Part shown: positions 1-8,295 of the stretch, one piece after another
Position numbering within the stretch: the first letter of the stretch is position 1
How the letters are laid out: every line of letters starts with the position of its first letter
NCBI RefSeq assembly: GCF_028694605.1
Contig: NZ_JAQVKP010000013.1
Coordinates: 1-64,000, forward strand
Reading direction: 5' to 3'
Source of the DNA: Sulfurimonas sp.
GTDB lineage: Bacteria; Campylobacterota; Campylobacteria; Campylobacterales; Sulfurimonadaceae
Length of the DNA stretch: 64,000 nucleotides
The notes under the pieces: model-generated
Told to the model about the DNA's origin: nothing
Databases searched by the model: none
What the model saw: the letters and a program-made list of their open reading frames with translations, nothing else
Position numbers and translations under genes: made by a program

Positions 1-115
1 AGTCTGTTTACTTGCTTAGTTTTCAATGATCTCAAACTACCCTGAAACTTCGTTACAAAGCCTCTTGAAACCTAAACTTTAGGTCTCTGTGTTTGTGGAT
101 GGGAATTATAGGGAA
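1..115 (-). promoter_or_regulatory. Probable rRNA operon leader and proximal promoter
   Basis: Read on the minus strand, a clean TATAAT lies at 105-110. It is followed by a short hairpin (ACCTAAAGTTTAGGT, around 70-84) and, at the window edge, by a stretch ending in GCAAGTAAACAGACT. This last stretch resembles the sequences that precede rRNA genes in Campylobacterota. No rRNA bases are present, so the 16S (or 23S) gene is inferred to begin beyond position 1. There is no ORF here. The identity rests on recalled leader similarity and on a strong promoter firing out of the window. Confidence 0.45.
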
Positions 116-237
116 ATGATTCTTAGAGGGGGCTTAAAATGAGGTGGGATTTAACAAGAAATTAAATTTGTGGAAATAGACCTAAATTATTTCTTTGCAA
201 GCATCTTTGATTGTTGAATGGGCAGATAAATATAGGT

Positions 238-277
238 ATTGTATTTATAGGTAAATGGGCTAATAAAATTCTGTCAA
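238..277 (-). promoter_or_regulatory. Possible distal rRNA promoter
   Basis: On the minus strand TTGACA sits at 272-277. TATAAA (244-249) and TACAAT (238-243) follow at spacings of 22 and 28 bases, longer than ideal. AT-rich DNA surrounds it. It may act as an upstream promoter in tandem with the TATAAT at 105-110, downstream of the rplS terminator. The rest of 116-356 shows no gene. Confidence 0.25.
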
Positions 278-356
278 CTAAAAATAGAGGGCTTTGCGGT
301 TTGTATTGTTTAGATTTAGAAAAGTGGTTACTTGGAAGAGAAACGAAAGAGAGTGA

Positions 357-384
357 AACTTAGAAGATTATTTTCTTCTAAGTT
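357..384 (-). terminator. Terminator hairpin overlapping the rplS stop codon
   Basis: A perfect 11-bp inverted repeat (AACTTAGAAGA / TCTTCTAAGTT) has a 6-base loop that contains the rplS stop codon. On the minus strand it is followed by a pyrimidine-rich tail (TTTCACTCTCTTTCGTTT) rather than a pure T run. It probably separates the r-protein operon from the rRNA leader. Confidence 0.55.
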
Positions 385-727
385 CTTTAATACGAGCCGC
401 TTTACCAGCAAGGTCGCGTAGATAAAATAGTTTTGCACGACGTACACGTCCACGGCGAACCACTGTGATTTCATTAATAGAGTCACTGTACATTGGGAAA
501 ATTCTTTCAATTCCAATGCTGTTAGCACCTATTTTGCGAACTGTAATAGTTTGAGCTGTGCCTTGACCTCTTTTTGCTATACAAATACCCTCGTAATTTT
601 GTACACGGGTTTTGTCACCTTCTTTAATTGTTACTGCTAAACGAACAGTATCACCAGCACGAAAGTCAGGAATATTTTTTCCGGCAGTCTGTGCTTTTTC
701 AAAGTTTTCTATGTACTTATTTCTCAT
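368..727 (-). CDS. rplS: 50S ribosomal protein L19
   Basis: L19 sits at the 30S-50S interface of the ribosome. The 119-residue product begins [13 protein letters not shown] and is close to the usual family length of about 115-120. Typical features are the central [10 protein letters not shown] and [10 protein letters not shown] segments and the basic C-terminal [18 protein letters not shown]. It is the last gene of rpsP-khpA-rimM-trmD-rplS, a conserved bacterial order, and its start overlaps the trmD end by 11 bases. The stop codon lies in the loop of the terminator hairpin. Confidence 0.97.
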   Translation of the reverse strand: MRNKYIENFEKAQTAGKNIPDFRAGDTVRLAVTIKEGDKTRVQNYEGICIAKRGQGTAQTITVRKIGANSIGIERIFPMYSDSINEITVVRRGRVRRAKLFYLRDLAGKAARIKELRRK

Positions 728-1421
728 AAGATTTCCTTGTTCTATGCTTTAAAAGCTGCTCAGGTCTGAAGAATTTAGTCTTGCATTCAGATAGAGCTAA
801 TTTTAGTGAGCGAATTTTACTATGATTTCCCTTTAAGTATTCTGATGGAACACAAATGTTTTCATAATTTTCCGGTTTCGAGAAAGATGGTGCTTCTAAA
901 AGGTTCGTCTCAAAGCTCTCAACGCTCAATGAGTCACTATTTCCTAAAACGCCTTCTACATTTCTTGCGATTGCGTCACAAAGAACTAAAGAAGCAAGTT
1001 CTCCTCCTGTTAAAATGTAGTCCCCAATGCTAAAAACTTCATCGGCGTACATTTCAACAACTCTCTCGTCAATACCCTCGTATCTTCCGCTCACAAACGC
1101 TATATGGGATTTTTGTGCCAATCTCTTGGCATCATTTTGTTTAAATGGCTTTGCAACCGGAGTTAAAAAAACAATATGAACATCCGCATCTGTATTTTTT
1201 AATTTACGCAGTGATTCAAATAGCGGTTGTGGATTCATAACCATTCCGGCACCGCCGCCAACAGCAGTATCGTCAACTTTGTTATGTCTTGAACTGCTAA
1301 AATCTCTTGGATTTAAATACTCTATATGGAGTATATCTTTTTGGATTGCTCTTTTTAAAATAGAGTCTTTAAAATATCCCTCAACTATATTTTGAAATAG
1401 TGTCACAAATGTAAATTTCAT
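717..1421 (-). CDS. trmD: tRNA (guanine-N1-)-methyltransferase TrmD
   Basis: TrmD methylates G37 next to the anticodon in tRNAs reading CNN codons, using S-adenosylmethionine, and so prevents +1 frameshifting. The 234-residue protein shows the SPOUT trefoil-knot signatures [10 protein letters not shown] and [13 protein letters not shown] and an early GGGAGMVM. It starts at the rimM stop (TAATG overlap), indicating translational coupling, and overlaps rplS at its 3' end. Confidence 0.97.
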   Translation of the reverse strand: MKFTFVTLFQNIVEGYFKDSILKRAIQKDILHIEYLNPRDFSSSRHNKVDDTAVGGGAGMVMNPQPLFESLRKLKNTDADVHIVFLTPVAKPFKQNDAKRLAQKSHIAFVSGRYEGIDERVVEMYADEVFSIGDYILTGGELASLVLCDAIARNVEGVLGNSDSLSVESFETNLLEAPSFSKPENYENICVPSEYLKGNHSKIRSLKLALSECKTKFFRPEQLLKHRTRKSYEK

Positions 1422-1960
1422 TAGGAAGCTTCTAAAATATCCATACCACCGCTAACGATTATGATTTTTGCTTGGATGTCAGTACTCAGCGTAAAGGGCT
1501 TGTTGAAAGGCAAAAGAAAACTTTTTGCAAAACCTTTGTTTACCAACTCTTCATCAGTTACAATACAAAGATAATTTGTGATTCCGATTCTGTCAACTTC
1601 ATCAACAACACCTAAAATCTCTCCATCTTCAACTACTTTGCAACCCTCAATATCAAACCAAAAATATTCGCCATCTTTTAAATGACACTCTACTCTTGTT
1701 CTTTCAATAGTTGTGTAAAGGTGTTTGTTTGTAAGTTTTTTAGCATCTTCAGGCGAAGCGTAACCGACAAATCTGACAATGCCTCTCTCATGGTTGATGT
1801 CGCCAATAGTTAGACTCTGATTTTCATTAAGAAAAAAAGATGCGCCTTTTTTGAATTGTTCCGGAAAATCACTGTTAATGTGGAGCTTCATATCGCCCTT
1901 TAAACCGACAGTTTTGCCGATTGTGGCTATGTGAAGTAATTTACTTTGTTGCTTCGACAT
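1421..1960 (-). CDS. rimM: Ribosome maturation factor RimM
   Basis: RimM assists assembly of the 30S head and binds S19. The 179-residue protein has an N-terminal RimM domain (IATIGKTVGLKGDMKLH) and a C-terminal PRC-barrel beginning about residue 100 (DGEYFWFDIEGCKVV). Its start lies 20 bases inside the upstream KH-domain gene, so the two are probably translationally coupled. Confidence 0.95.
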   Translation of the reverse strand: MSKQQSKLLHIATIGKTVGLKGDMKLHINSDFPEQFKKGASFFLNENQSLTIGDINHERGIVRFVGYASPEDAKKLTNKHLYTTIERTRVECHLKDGEYFWFDIEGCKVVEDGEILGVVDEVDRIGITNYLCIVTDEELVNKGFAKSFLLPFNKPFTLSTDIQAKIIIVSGGMDILEAS

Positions 1961-2180
1961 TGATACGGTAACTCATGCCGTCTTTTGCTTTGCAGCCAGA
2001 GATAACGGTTTTAATCGCACCAATCATCTTGCCCTCTTTGCCAATCAATTTACCGATATCGGCTTGATTGGCATAGAGAAGAATCTCTGTTGTTTCATCG
2101 CCCTCTTTTACCTCAACTCTTACATCATCAGGGTAGGATGCTATAAGTCTTGCAAATTGTGCGACAAAATCAGCTATCAT
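1941..2180 (-). CDS. khpA: KH-domain RNA-binding protein KhpA
   Basis: This 79-residue single KH-domain protein has the GxxG loop IGKEGK in IGKLIGKEGKMIGAIK. KhpA proteins bind RNA and, in some bacteria, influence cell division and translation. It lies between rpsP and rimM, its usual place, two bases after rpsP. Confidence 0.92.
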   Translation of the reverse strand: MIADFVAQFARLIASYPDDVRVEVKEGDETTEILLYANQADIGKLIGKEGKMIGAIKTVISGCKAKDGMSYRINVEATK

Positions 2181-2181
2181 C

Positions 2182-2412
2182 TTAGCGACCTGTTATCTTT
2201 TTAACACGATCACTCATTTTAGCACCAACGCTTAACCAGTAATCTAATCTTTCATTATCAACAACTGTTGTTTTTTCTGCTACCATTGGATTGTGATGTC
2301 CAATTAACTCTATCCAACCGCCGTCTCTTCTTTTGCGTGAGTCTGTTACCGCAATACGGTAAAAAGGTTGTTTTTTTCTTCCCATTCTAGTGAGGCGAAT
2401 TACTGTTGCCAT
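2182..2412 (-). CDS. rpsP: 30S ribosomal protein S16
   Basis: S16 is a primary-assembly protein of the 30S subunit. The chosen ATG (2410-2412) gives a 76-residue protein starting [20 protein letters not shown], the normal family start, and is preceded by an AAGGA ribosome binding site. An in-frame upstream start would add 11 residues unlike the family ([11 protein letters not shown]), so I rejected it. Confidence 0.96.
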
Positions 2413-2473
2413 GTTTTGTCCTTCTCTGCGCAAGTCATATTTCAACTTGCTGTATATGTTAAATTTTGCATTT

Positions 2474-2519
2474 TGAATGCAAATCTATAAGCTTCCAAAA
2501 GCCTACAGATTTGCATTCA
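2474..2519 (-). repeat. Long inverted repeat between ffh and rpsP
   Basis: A perfect 13-bp inverted repeat (TGAATGCAAATCT / AGATTTGCATTCA) continues as an imperfect stem around a loop near 2490-2500. No T tract follows on the minus strand, so it is not a clear intrinsic terminator. It could be an mRNA processing or attenuation structure ahead of the r-protein genes. Confidence 0.5.
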
Positions 2520-2530
2520 CTTAACAGAAG

Positions 2531-3877
2531 CTATCTTCTTAACGCCCCTGCTCCGCCCATCTGTCCCATCATCGACTGAAGCTCTTTCATACCGCTTTTG
2601 CCTGAGAAGCGTTTTGCCATCTTACCGGCATTTTTGAACTGTTTAATCATGCGATTAATCTCAACTTGAGTAAGTCCGCACCCTTTTGCAATCCTTAGCT
2701 TGCGCGAGTTATTTAGCAAGTCTGGATTTTCTCTCTCTTTCATTGTCATAGAGGAGACCATCGCTTTGATATTTTTTAGCTCACTTGAGTTTTCAAGATC
2801 CAAATCTTTGAGCGCTTTGGACATATTACCCATGCCCGGAATCATACCTAAGAGGGATTTCATACTTCCCATCTTCTTCATGCTTTCCATTTGTTCCAAA
2901 AAGTCGTTGAAATTAAACTCACCTTTTTTAATTTTAGAAGTAAGTTTTTTAGCCTGTTTTTCATCAATTGCAGAAGCTGTTTTCTCAGCAAGTCCTTCGA
3001 TATCTCCAAAGCCCATAAGACGATTTACTACACGCTCAGGCAGGAAAACTTCTAAATCTTCCATCTTCTCGCCACTACCGATGAAACGGAGCGGAACTTG
3101 AACTTGCGATGATAATCCGAGTGCAACGCCGCCTTTTGAATCGCCGTCATATTTGCTTAAAATAACGCCGTCAATTCCAATCTTCTCTTTAAAAGTCGCT
3201 GCTGTCTTGATTGCATCTTGCCCTGTTAAAGAGTCTGCAACGTAAAATATTTCACTTGGATTTGCCGCTTTTTTGACTGCTTCTAGCTCTTCCATAAGCG
3301 CATTGTCTATCGCCAAACGTCCTGCGGTATCTATGAGAACAACGTCATAGATACCGTTATGTGCTTTTTGAAGTGCGGCTTTTACAACTTCTACAGGATT
3401 TTTACTGCTCTCATCTTCATAAAGCTCGACACCTACCTGAGCAGTAATTTGGCGAAGCTGCTCTACTGCCGCCAAACGCTGAAGGTCAGCTGCTACAACC
3501 ATGACTTTTTTTTGTCTGTTTTTTAGGTAGTTTGCCAACTTACCTGTAGTAGTAGTTTTTCCAGAACCTTGAAGTCCTGTCATCAAAATAACGGTTGGAG
3601 GTTTTGAAGCAAAAACAAATCCTCTATTTCCTCCAATTTCTAAAAGTTCATAAAGAGCCCCCCGCAAAGCGGATAAAAACTGGTCTTTGCCGATACCGTT
3701 TTTCTTAGTCTCTACTTGAACTTTTGCTATCAAGTCTCTTACAACTTTATGGTTTACATCTGCTTTTAAAAGAGACTTCTTCAGCTCATCAAGAGCCTTA
3801 GCGAGAGCTTTGTCATCATCATGAAAACGAATCTTCTTAATAGCATTTGTAAACGAATCGGTCAATATATCAAACAT
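2531..3877 (-). CDS. ffh: Signal recognition particle protein Ffh
   Basis: Ffh is the GTPase of the signal recognition particle and delivers nascent membrane proteins with 4.5S RNA and FtsY. The 448-residue protein has an N domain, a G domain with the P-loop GLQGSGKTTTTGKL near residue 100, DTAGR and SKYDGDSKGG, and a Met-rich M domain (SLLGMIPGMGNM) for signal-peptide and RNA binding. It lies just upstream of rpsP, separated by an inverted repeat. Confidence 0.97.
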   Translation of the reverse strand: MFDILTDSFTNAIKKIRFHDDDKALAKALDELKKSLLKADVNHKVVRDLIAKVQVETKKNGIGKDQFLSALRGALYELLEIGGNRGFVFASKPPTVILMTGLQGSGKTTTTGKLANYLKNRQKKVMVVAADLQRLAAVEQLRQITAQVGVELYEDESSKNPVEVVKAALQKAHNGIYDVVLIDTAGRLAIDNALMEELEAVKKAANPSEIFYVADSLTGQDAIKTAATFKEKIGIDGVILSKYDGDSKGGVALGLSSQVQVPLRFIGSGEKMEDLEVFLPERVVNRLMGFGDIEGLAEKTASAIDEKQAKKLTSKIKKGEFNFNDFLEQMESMKKMGSMKSLLGMIPGMGNMSKALKDLDLENSSELKNIKAMVSSMTMKERENPDLLNNSRKLRIAKGCGLTQVEINRMIKQFKNAGKMAKRFSGKSGMKELQSMMGQMGGAGALRR

Positions 3878-3955
3878 GAGCCCTCCTCTTTTAAATTATC
3901 TTTGGATGTAAAAAGTTGCGAATTTTAGCTGAAAGTTACTTTAAGTATGCTTTTA

Positions 3956-4210
3956 TCATAAATTTAGCATAGAGCTTGCGAGAAAAAGTTTTTCAGTTCT
4001 TGAGAGACGCTTTATCTCATACTCTCGCTTAGATGCTCTGCTTTTATGTTCGCAAGACTCAAAGTAGATTAACTCCAGCGGTCTTCTGATGCGTGTATAT
4101 TTCGCCGCTTTTGGAGAGTTGTTATGCTCATAAACCCTTCTGTCTAAATCTGTAGTAATTCCCGTGTAGAGCGTGTCATCGCCACATCTTAAAATATAGA
4201 CATACCACAT
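3956..4210 (-). CDS. GIY-YIG domain protein, UPF0213/YhbQ-like
   Basis: A small GIY-YIG nuclease-fold protein: MWYVYILRC followed by LYTGIT carries the GIY/YIG elements, then RRVYEHN. Single-domain family members are about 80-100 residues and their physiological role is poorly defined. I chose the ATG at 4210 (84 residues) because the family normally starts at MWYVYIL. A TTG five codons upstream (4225) overlaps the preceding gene and is an alternative. Confidence 0.82.
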   Translation of the reverse strand: MWYVYILRCGDDTLYTGITTDLDRRVYEHNNSPKAAKYTRIRRPLELIYFESCEHKSRASKREYEIKRLSRTEKLFLASSMLNL

Positions 4211-4217
4211 CTGCTTG

Positions 4218-4952
4218 TTATTCAAAATGGATAAATGCCTTTGGTTCGGGCGCTATAAACTCCATGCCTAAAAGCCTTACTTTATATGCATGAAGCATAA
4301 CCCGTTTTGCTCGTCTGCCGCCGTACTGCTCATCACCGACAATGGGATGTTCTATATATCTTAAGTGCGTTCTTATCTGATGCGTTCTTCCATGATGGAT
4401 AATACACTTCACTTTTGTCTTGTTTGCGCTTACTATGTCCGGAAAAACCTCTGTTCTTGCAGGTTTTCCTTTTGAGGATACATTTGATGATGCACGGTTG
4501 TTTTTCTTGGTGGTAAGTATGGGCTTGTCGATGTCAACAGGCTCGCTTAAAATCCCCTCAACCCATGCGATGTACTCTTTGTAAACTCTGTCTCTTTTGA
4601 ACTCTTGTATCGCTTTTTCTCTAAACTCTTCGTTTTTTACAAGCATCAAAACTCCGCTTGTTTCACGGTCTAGTCTATGCAAAAGTTGTGCCGGCTTAAA
4701 CTGTCTCTCTATCTCGTCAGAGTTAACATGAGCCGGTTTGTCCACGACAATCAAATCATCATTTTCAAAAAGAGGTTTTATCTTTTCTACTTTCTCCACT
4801 TTAAAAATCGTCTTTGTGTCGATATCGCCGCGGGCAATCATCACTTTTTTATTTGCGGCATAGACTAACCCTCGGTCAATCATTGACTTTGCTTCCGAAT
4901 TTGAGATTCCCTCTTGTGCTGCTAAAAGTTTATATGCTTTTTCTAGTGCCAT
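4218..4952 (-). CDS. RluA-family 23S rRNA pseudouridine synthase
   Basis: This enzyme converts uridine to pseudouridine in large-subunit rRNA. The 244-residue protein has an S4-like N-terminus, DDLIVVDKPAHV, and the catalytic HRLDRETSGV motif with its Asp, then HQIRTHLRYIEHPIVGDEQYG near the end. Substrate position (RluC, RluD or an epsilon-specific type) cannot be told from sequence alone. It begins after the waaA terminator. Confidence 0.88.
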   Translation of the reverse strand: MALEKAYKLLAAQEGISNSEAKSMIDRGLVYAANKKVMIARGDIDTKTIFKVEKVEKIKPLFENDDLIVVDKPAHVNSDEIERQFKPAQLLHRLDRETSGVLMLVKNEEFREKAIQEFKRDRVYKEYIAWVEGILSEPVDIDKPILTTKKNNRASSNVSSKGKPARTEVFPDIVSANKTKVKCIIHHGRTHQIRTHLRYIEHPIVGDEQYGGRRAKRVMLHAYKVRLLGMEFIAPEPKAFIHFE

Positions 4953-4983
4953 AATATTTTTATTTCCTTAATTTTTTTACAAA

Positions 4984-5008
4984 AAATGAAGGAATCCCTC
5001 CATTTATT
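4984..5008 (-). terminator. Intrinsic terminator downstream of waaA
   Basis: On the minus strand AAATGGAGG and CCTTCATTT flank a 4-base loop (9 bp including one G-U pair), followed directly by TTTTTTG. This is a standard rho-independent terminator for the waaA transcript. Confidence 0.65.
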
Positions 5009-5014
5009 TTGAAC

Positions 5015-5080
5015 AATGTCGGAAGTAATTCCGACATTTACGCTAGCCGCTCGGGCACTGAAGCCAACCCCTAAAGGGGT
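5015..5080 (-). repeat. Double-hairpin dispersed repeat, copy A
   Basis: Two hairpins, AATGTCGGAA/TTCCGACATT (5015-5038) and ACCCC/GGGGT (5067-5080), flank a conserved centre containing CGCTAGCCGCT and GGCACTGAAGC. A second copy is at 26882-26946. The arms differ between copies yet stay complementary, so selection acts on the fold. This copy overlaps the last codons of waaA and supplies its stop. Confidence 0.7.
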
Positions 5081-6248
5081 AGATTTGGATTTTTAGTCTT
5101 TCTATAACAGGTTCTAGGTCAATTTTTTCTTCAACCATACTCGGCGGCAACTCTTTACATTTCATAAGTGCTTTATGAATCCCATCTGGCTCGACATATT
5201 GAACATGATGCACATATCTAAAAAGCTCTTTCTGATGAAAAAAGTGTTTGCCAGTAATAATTTTACATCCAAAATGAGCCGGTTCAAGAGGGTTGTGTCC
5301 GCCTACATCCTCTCTAAAAGCGCCGCCTAAAATCGCTATATCGCTGATGGCATAGATATTGTTCAACTCCCCCATGACATCCACCAAAACCATGTCTGTT
5401 TTAAACTCTCTATCTTGAGAAAAACGGCTTAGAGACAAAGAGTTTGTCTGGGCATATTTTTTCATAAGCTCATACACGGCTTCAAAGCGCTCCGGATGTC
5501 TTGGAACAATAAAGAGCTTTGCATCACTCTGCTTTTTGTACTCTACAAATGATTTTAAAATACTCTCTTCTTCGCCATCATGTGTGCTGCCTGCGACGAT
5601 AAGCTCTTCTTGCGGCTTTTGATACTCTTTTGTTTTGGAAATTTTGCCTGCGAGCTTGATATTTCCGATTACCTCTATATTTTTAGCTCCAAGCGCCAAA
5701 AAACGGTTTTTATCTGCTTCGCTTTGCGCATATACCATCTCAACATCGGAGAGGATTTTTTGATAAAACCATGCAAATTGAAGATACTTTTTTACGCTCT
5801 TCTCAGAGATACGAGCATTTAAAAGTATAACTCTTGCGCCTTTTGCTTTTGCAACCACAAACAACATATACCAAAACTCAGCCTCTAAAACAACCAAAAC
5901 ATCATGCTTTTTAGCCCAAAACGGCAAAAACATCTCATAAGGCAGATACCTAACCTCTGCACTGTATCTTTTTGCTTCCGCTTGTCCCGTATGCGTTATG
6001 GTCGTTATTTTTATCTCATGCTCATTTAGAAGTTCCAAAATCGGTTTTAAAGCTCTTGCTTCTCCGAGTGAGCAAACATGAAACCAGATACCGCCGTCAT
6101 TTTTAAATCTTGGATTGTTAAAGAGAAAAAAACGAGCGGGAATGGACTCTTTGTATTTTTGTTTAAACGAGAGAAAAACCAAAAGCGGCAAAGCTACAAA
6201 ATAGAGCAGTGCGCTTAAGATAAAATAGAGAAGAGTAAATGGCTTCAA
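5043..6248 (-). CDS. waaA: 3-deoxy-D-manno-octulosonic acid (Kdo) transferase
   Basis: WaaA transfers Kdo from CMP-Kdo to the lipid A precursor at the inner membrane. The 401-residue protein has an N-terminal membrane anchor (LLYFILSALLYFVALPLLV), the acceptor-domain signature GIWFHVCSLGEARAL, and a donor domain with VAGSTHDGEE and GGHNPLEPA. Translation starts at TTG (6246-6248), 3 bases after the upstream stop, suggesting coupling. The final residues (about PFRGWLQCPSG) are encoded by a repeat element and are probably not ancestral. It pairs functionally with kdsA (55440) and lptD (20428). Confidence 0.93.
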   Translation of the reverse strand: MKPFTLLYFILSALLYFVALPLLVFLSFKQKYKESIPARFFLFNNPRFKNDGGIWFHVCSLGEARALKPILELLNEHEIKITTITHTGQAEAKRYSAEVRYLPYEMFLPFWAKKHDVLVVLEAEFWYMLFVVAKAKGARVILLNARISEKSVKKYLQFAWFYQKILSDVEMVYAQSEADKNRFLALGAKNIEVIGNIKLAGKISKTKEYQKPQEELIVAGSTHDGEEESILKSFVEYKKQSDAKLFIVPRHPERFEAVYELMKKYAQTNSLSLSRFSQDREFKTDMVLVDVMGELNNIYAISDIAILGGAFREDVGGHNPLEPAHFGCKIITGKHFFHQKELFRYVHHVQYVEPDGIHKALMKCKELPPSMVEEKIDLEPVIERLKIQIYPFRGWLQCPSG

Positions 6249-6250
6249 GC

Positions 6251-6964
6251 CTATTCTTTGTCAGTTTCCACATAGAGAATACGCCCACAGTGCGGGCAAG
6301 TCGTAATCTCTTCAGCTTTGATAACATCCGCGTAAATCTTATCGCTGATAAGCATATGGCAACCCATACAAGCTTGATCTTCAACAGGCACTACCGTTGA
6401 ATTTTTCGCCCATCTGCGAATCTTTTGATAAAACGCCAATCCTTTTTGGTTCATCTCAGAAATAAGTTTCTCTTTTTTTTGAAAAACATCTTGGCGCGAC
6501 TGGTTAATCACTTCAAGTTTTTCATCTACTTCAGCTTTGATAGATGCCAAGTTTGCATCAAGCTCTTCTAACACTTTTTTTGCTGCTTGAACTTGAGCAG
6601 TTTTTAACTCTACAATTCTCTCAAGTCTCTCAATCTCCTCATTTGCAAAAGCAACCTGCTCTTTTGCAATCTCTTCTTCAAGTTGAAGTGATTTCATCTC
6701 ACGTTCAGTCTTGACATCACCGCTTTTTTTTGAGTTATCTACAAGTTTTTGAGAGAGTTCTGCAAGATGAATTTCGTTTTTCTTCTTTTTAATCTCTTCA
6801 TCTCTGATTTCGCTTGTTAAGTTTTCGATATCTGAATCGATACTCTTTTTCTTTGCCAATGCTGCTTCAAGTTTGTAGTTAGCTTCCTCGATTTGCGGCT
6901 CAAAAGCATCGATAGCTTTGTCTATGTGGGATAGGTCAATTAGCTGTTTTAGGTGTAAGTTCAT
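6251..6964 (-). CDS. Coiled-coil zinc-ribbon protein (C4-type)
   Basis: The 237-residue protein has a long helical, Glu/Lys-rich coiled coil (about residues 1-180) and a C-terminal zinc ribbon with two Cys pairs, CMGCHM and CPHCGR. Homologues are widespread in Campylobacterota next to a Nif3-like gene, as here. Possible roles in nucleic-acid or envelope processes are not established. An AAAGGAG site precedes the ATG. Confidence 0.8.
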   Translation of the reverse strand: MNLHLKQLIDLSHIDKAIDAFEPQIEEANYKLEAALAKKKSIDSDIENLTSEIRDEEIKKKKNEIHLAELSQKLVDNSKKSGDVKTEREMKSLQLEEEIAKEQVAFANEEIERLERIVELKTAQVQAAKKVLEELDANLASIKAEVDEKLEVINQSRQDVFQKKEKLISEMNQKGLAFYQKIRRWAKNSTVVPVEDQACMGCHMLISDKIYADVIKAEEITTCPHCGRILYVETDKE

Positions 6965-7000
6965 TAATCTCCTTTGGATTAAATAGTTGTACCGATTTTC

Positions 7001-7723
7001 TTAAATATAAGTAAAAGGGTTTTTTGATGATGAAATTATAGCTTCTAAACCTAAATTTTTCAAATGTTTAAGCAAAATCTCCGCAAAATACCTCTCACTC
7101 TCAAAATGCCCGATATCAATCATGGAAAGATTTATGCTTTTTGCCTCCATGGCATCATGGTATTTTATATCTCCCGTCAAAAAACAGTCTGCTTTGACGA
7201 ACTTCAAAAGAGAGCCCCCCGAACCTGTTGTAAGAGCTGCTCTATGTATCCACTGTGCATTTTTTACACATTTTGCATGAGGAAGCGAAAATGCGGTTGC
7301 TACTTTGGCGGCAAAAGTGTCAAAATCTTCCTCAACGTCCATATAAGCAACAAACCCCTCTTTTTGTACAATCTCATACCCCAAAATTTGAGTTGCTACA
7401 TAATCGTTTAGATGTGTTTGGTCAAAATTTGTGTGCATGGAAATATTTGAGATATTTTTTTGTATCATTTTTTGAATGAAGTTTGCCGGATATTGGTTAA
7501 ATTGAAGTTGTCTTAGTCCGCCAAAGATAAGCGGATGGTGTGTTATAAGAAGGGAGTTCTCCTCCATGGAGTCAATAAGTGCTTCATCCACATCAATGCT
7601 AAGAACGATTTTTTGGATATCTTGGCTAAAGTCACCGAGCAACAAACCTGAGTTATCCCACTTTTCTTGAAGCTCAAATGGCGACAAGCTATCTAAAAAT
7701 GTATATATTTCAGAGAGTTTCAT
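7001..7723 (-). CDS. Nif3-like dinuclear metal-centre protein
   Basis: Nif3/YbgI-family proteins form toroidal hexamers with a two-metal site. Some have GTP cyclohydrolase-like or phosphatase activities, but the general function is uncertain. The 240-residue protein shows the metal motifs LLITHHPLIFGG, SMHTNFDQ and a C-terminal IDIGHFESER. It overlaps the TPR gene stop (TGATG) and precedes the zinc-ribbon gene. Confidence 0.88.
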   Translation of the reverse strand: MKLSEIYTFLDSLSPFELQEKWDNSGLLLGDFSQDIQKIVLSIDVDEALIDSMEENSLLITHHPLIFGGLRQLQFNQYPANFIQKMIQKNISNISMHTNFDQTHLNDYVATQILGYEIVQKEGFVAYMDVEEDFDTFAAKVATAFSLPHAKCVKNAQWIHRAALTTGSGGSLLKFVKADCFLTGDIKYHDAMEAKSINLSMIDIGHFESERYFAEILLKHLKNLGLEAIISSSKNPFTYI

Positions 7724-8295
7724 CAGCCTAGTTTCTCCAACTCGTCTTGAGCCTCTTTAAAGTCCGGATTTATCTCTAAGGCTGTTTTATACATCTCTTT
7801 TGCCTCATTTAGGTGTTTCATATCAACCAAAAGATTTCCGTAATTATAATAAGTGGCGGCATTTTTGTTGTCAAGTGCCAAAGAGGCGCTTAAATGCATT
7901 CTTGCGGAGACAAATTCGCCTTTGGCTCTATAGATGCTTGCGATAGCATTGTGGATAAACTCATTCTCCTTATCCATCTCAAGAGCCTCTTTGTAGTAAC
8001 CAAGCGCCTCTTCATTTTGCTCAAGCTGCTGTAAAATGTAGCCCATTTTAAAAAGCACGTCACTATCTTGTGCTCTTTTTGCATTTGCCTCTTTGAGAAG
8101 GTCAAACGCTTTTTGCATATTGCCTGCTTCAAACTCCTCATCGGCTCTTTGCACTAACACCTCAGGGTCAAACTGCGATGAAGAAGAGTCTCCATGCGGT
8201 GACGCTGATGGGTCTTTTAAAGTTTGTATATGTTCATACACTTTAAATGCAAAAAATGCAGAAGCTCCCAGCATAAGTATTTGAAATAGTGTCAT
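7723..8295 (-). CDS. Membrane-anchored TPR protein
   Basis: The 190-residue protein starts with a membrane segment (MTLFQILMLGASAFFAFKV), then a Ser-rich linker, then at least three tetratricopeptide repeats from about residue 50 (for example NAATYYNYGNLLVDM and EAKEMYKTALEINPD). TPRs mediate protein interactions. It sits between the M23 peptidase (4-base ATGA overlap) and the Nif3 gene, so an envelope-associated scaffold role is plausible but unproven. Confidence 0.8.
   Translation of the reverse strand: MTLFQILMLGASAFFAFKVYEHIQTLKDPSASPHGDSSSSQFDPEVLVQRADEEFEAGNMQKAFDLLKEANAKRAQDSDVLFKMGYILQQLEQNEEALGYYKEALEMDKENEFIHNAIASIYRAKGEFVSARMHLSASLALDNKNAATYYNYGNLLVDMKHLNEAKEMYKTALEINPDFKEAQDELEKLG

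Noticed and set aside
806-1033. Plus-strand ORF within trmD
   Set aside because: Shadow of the trmD reading frame; no start context and no conserved motifs.
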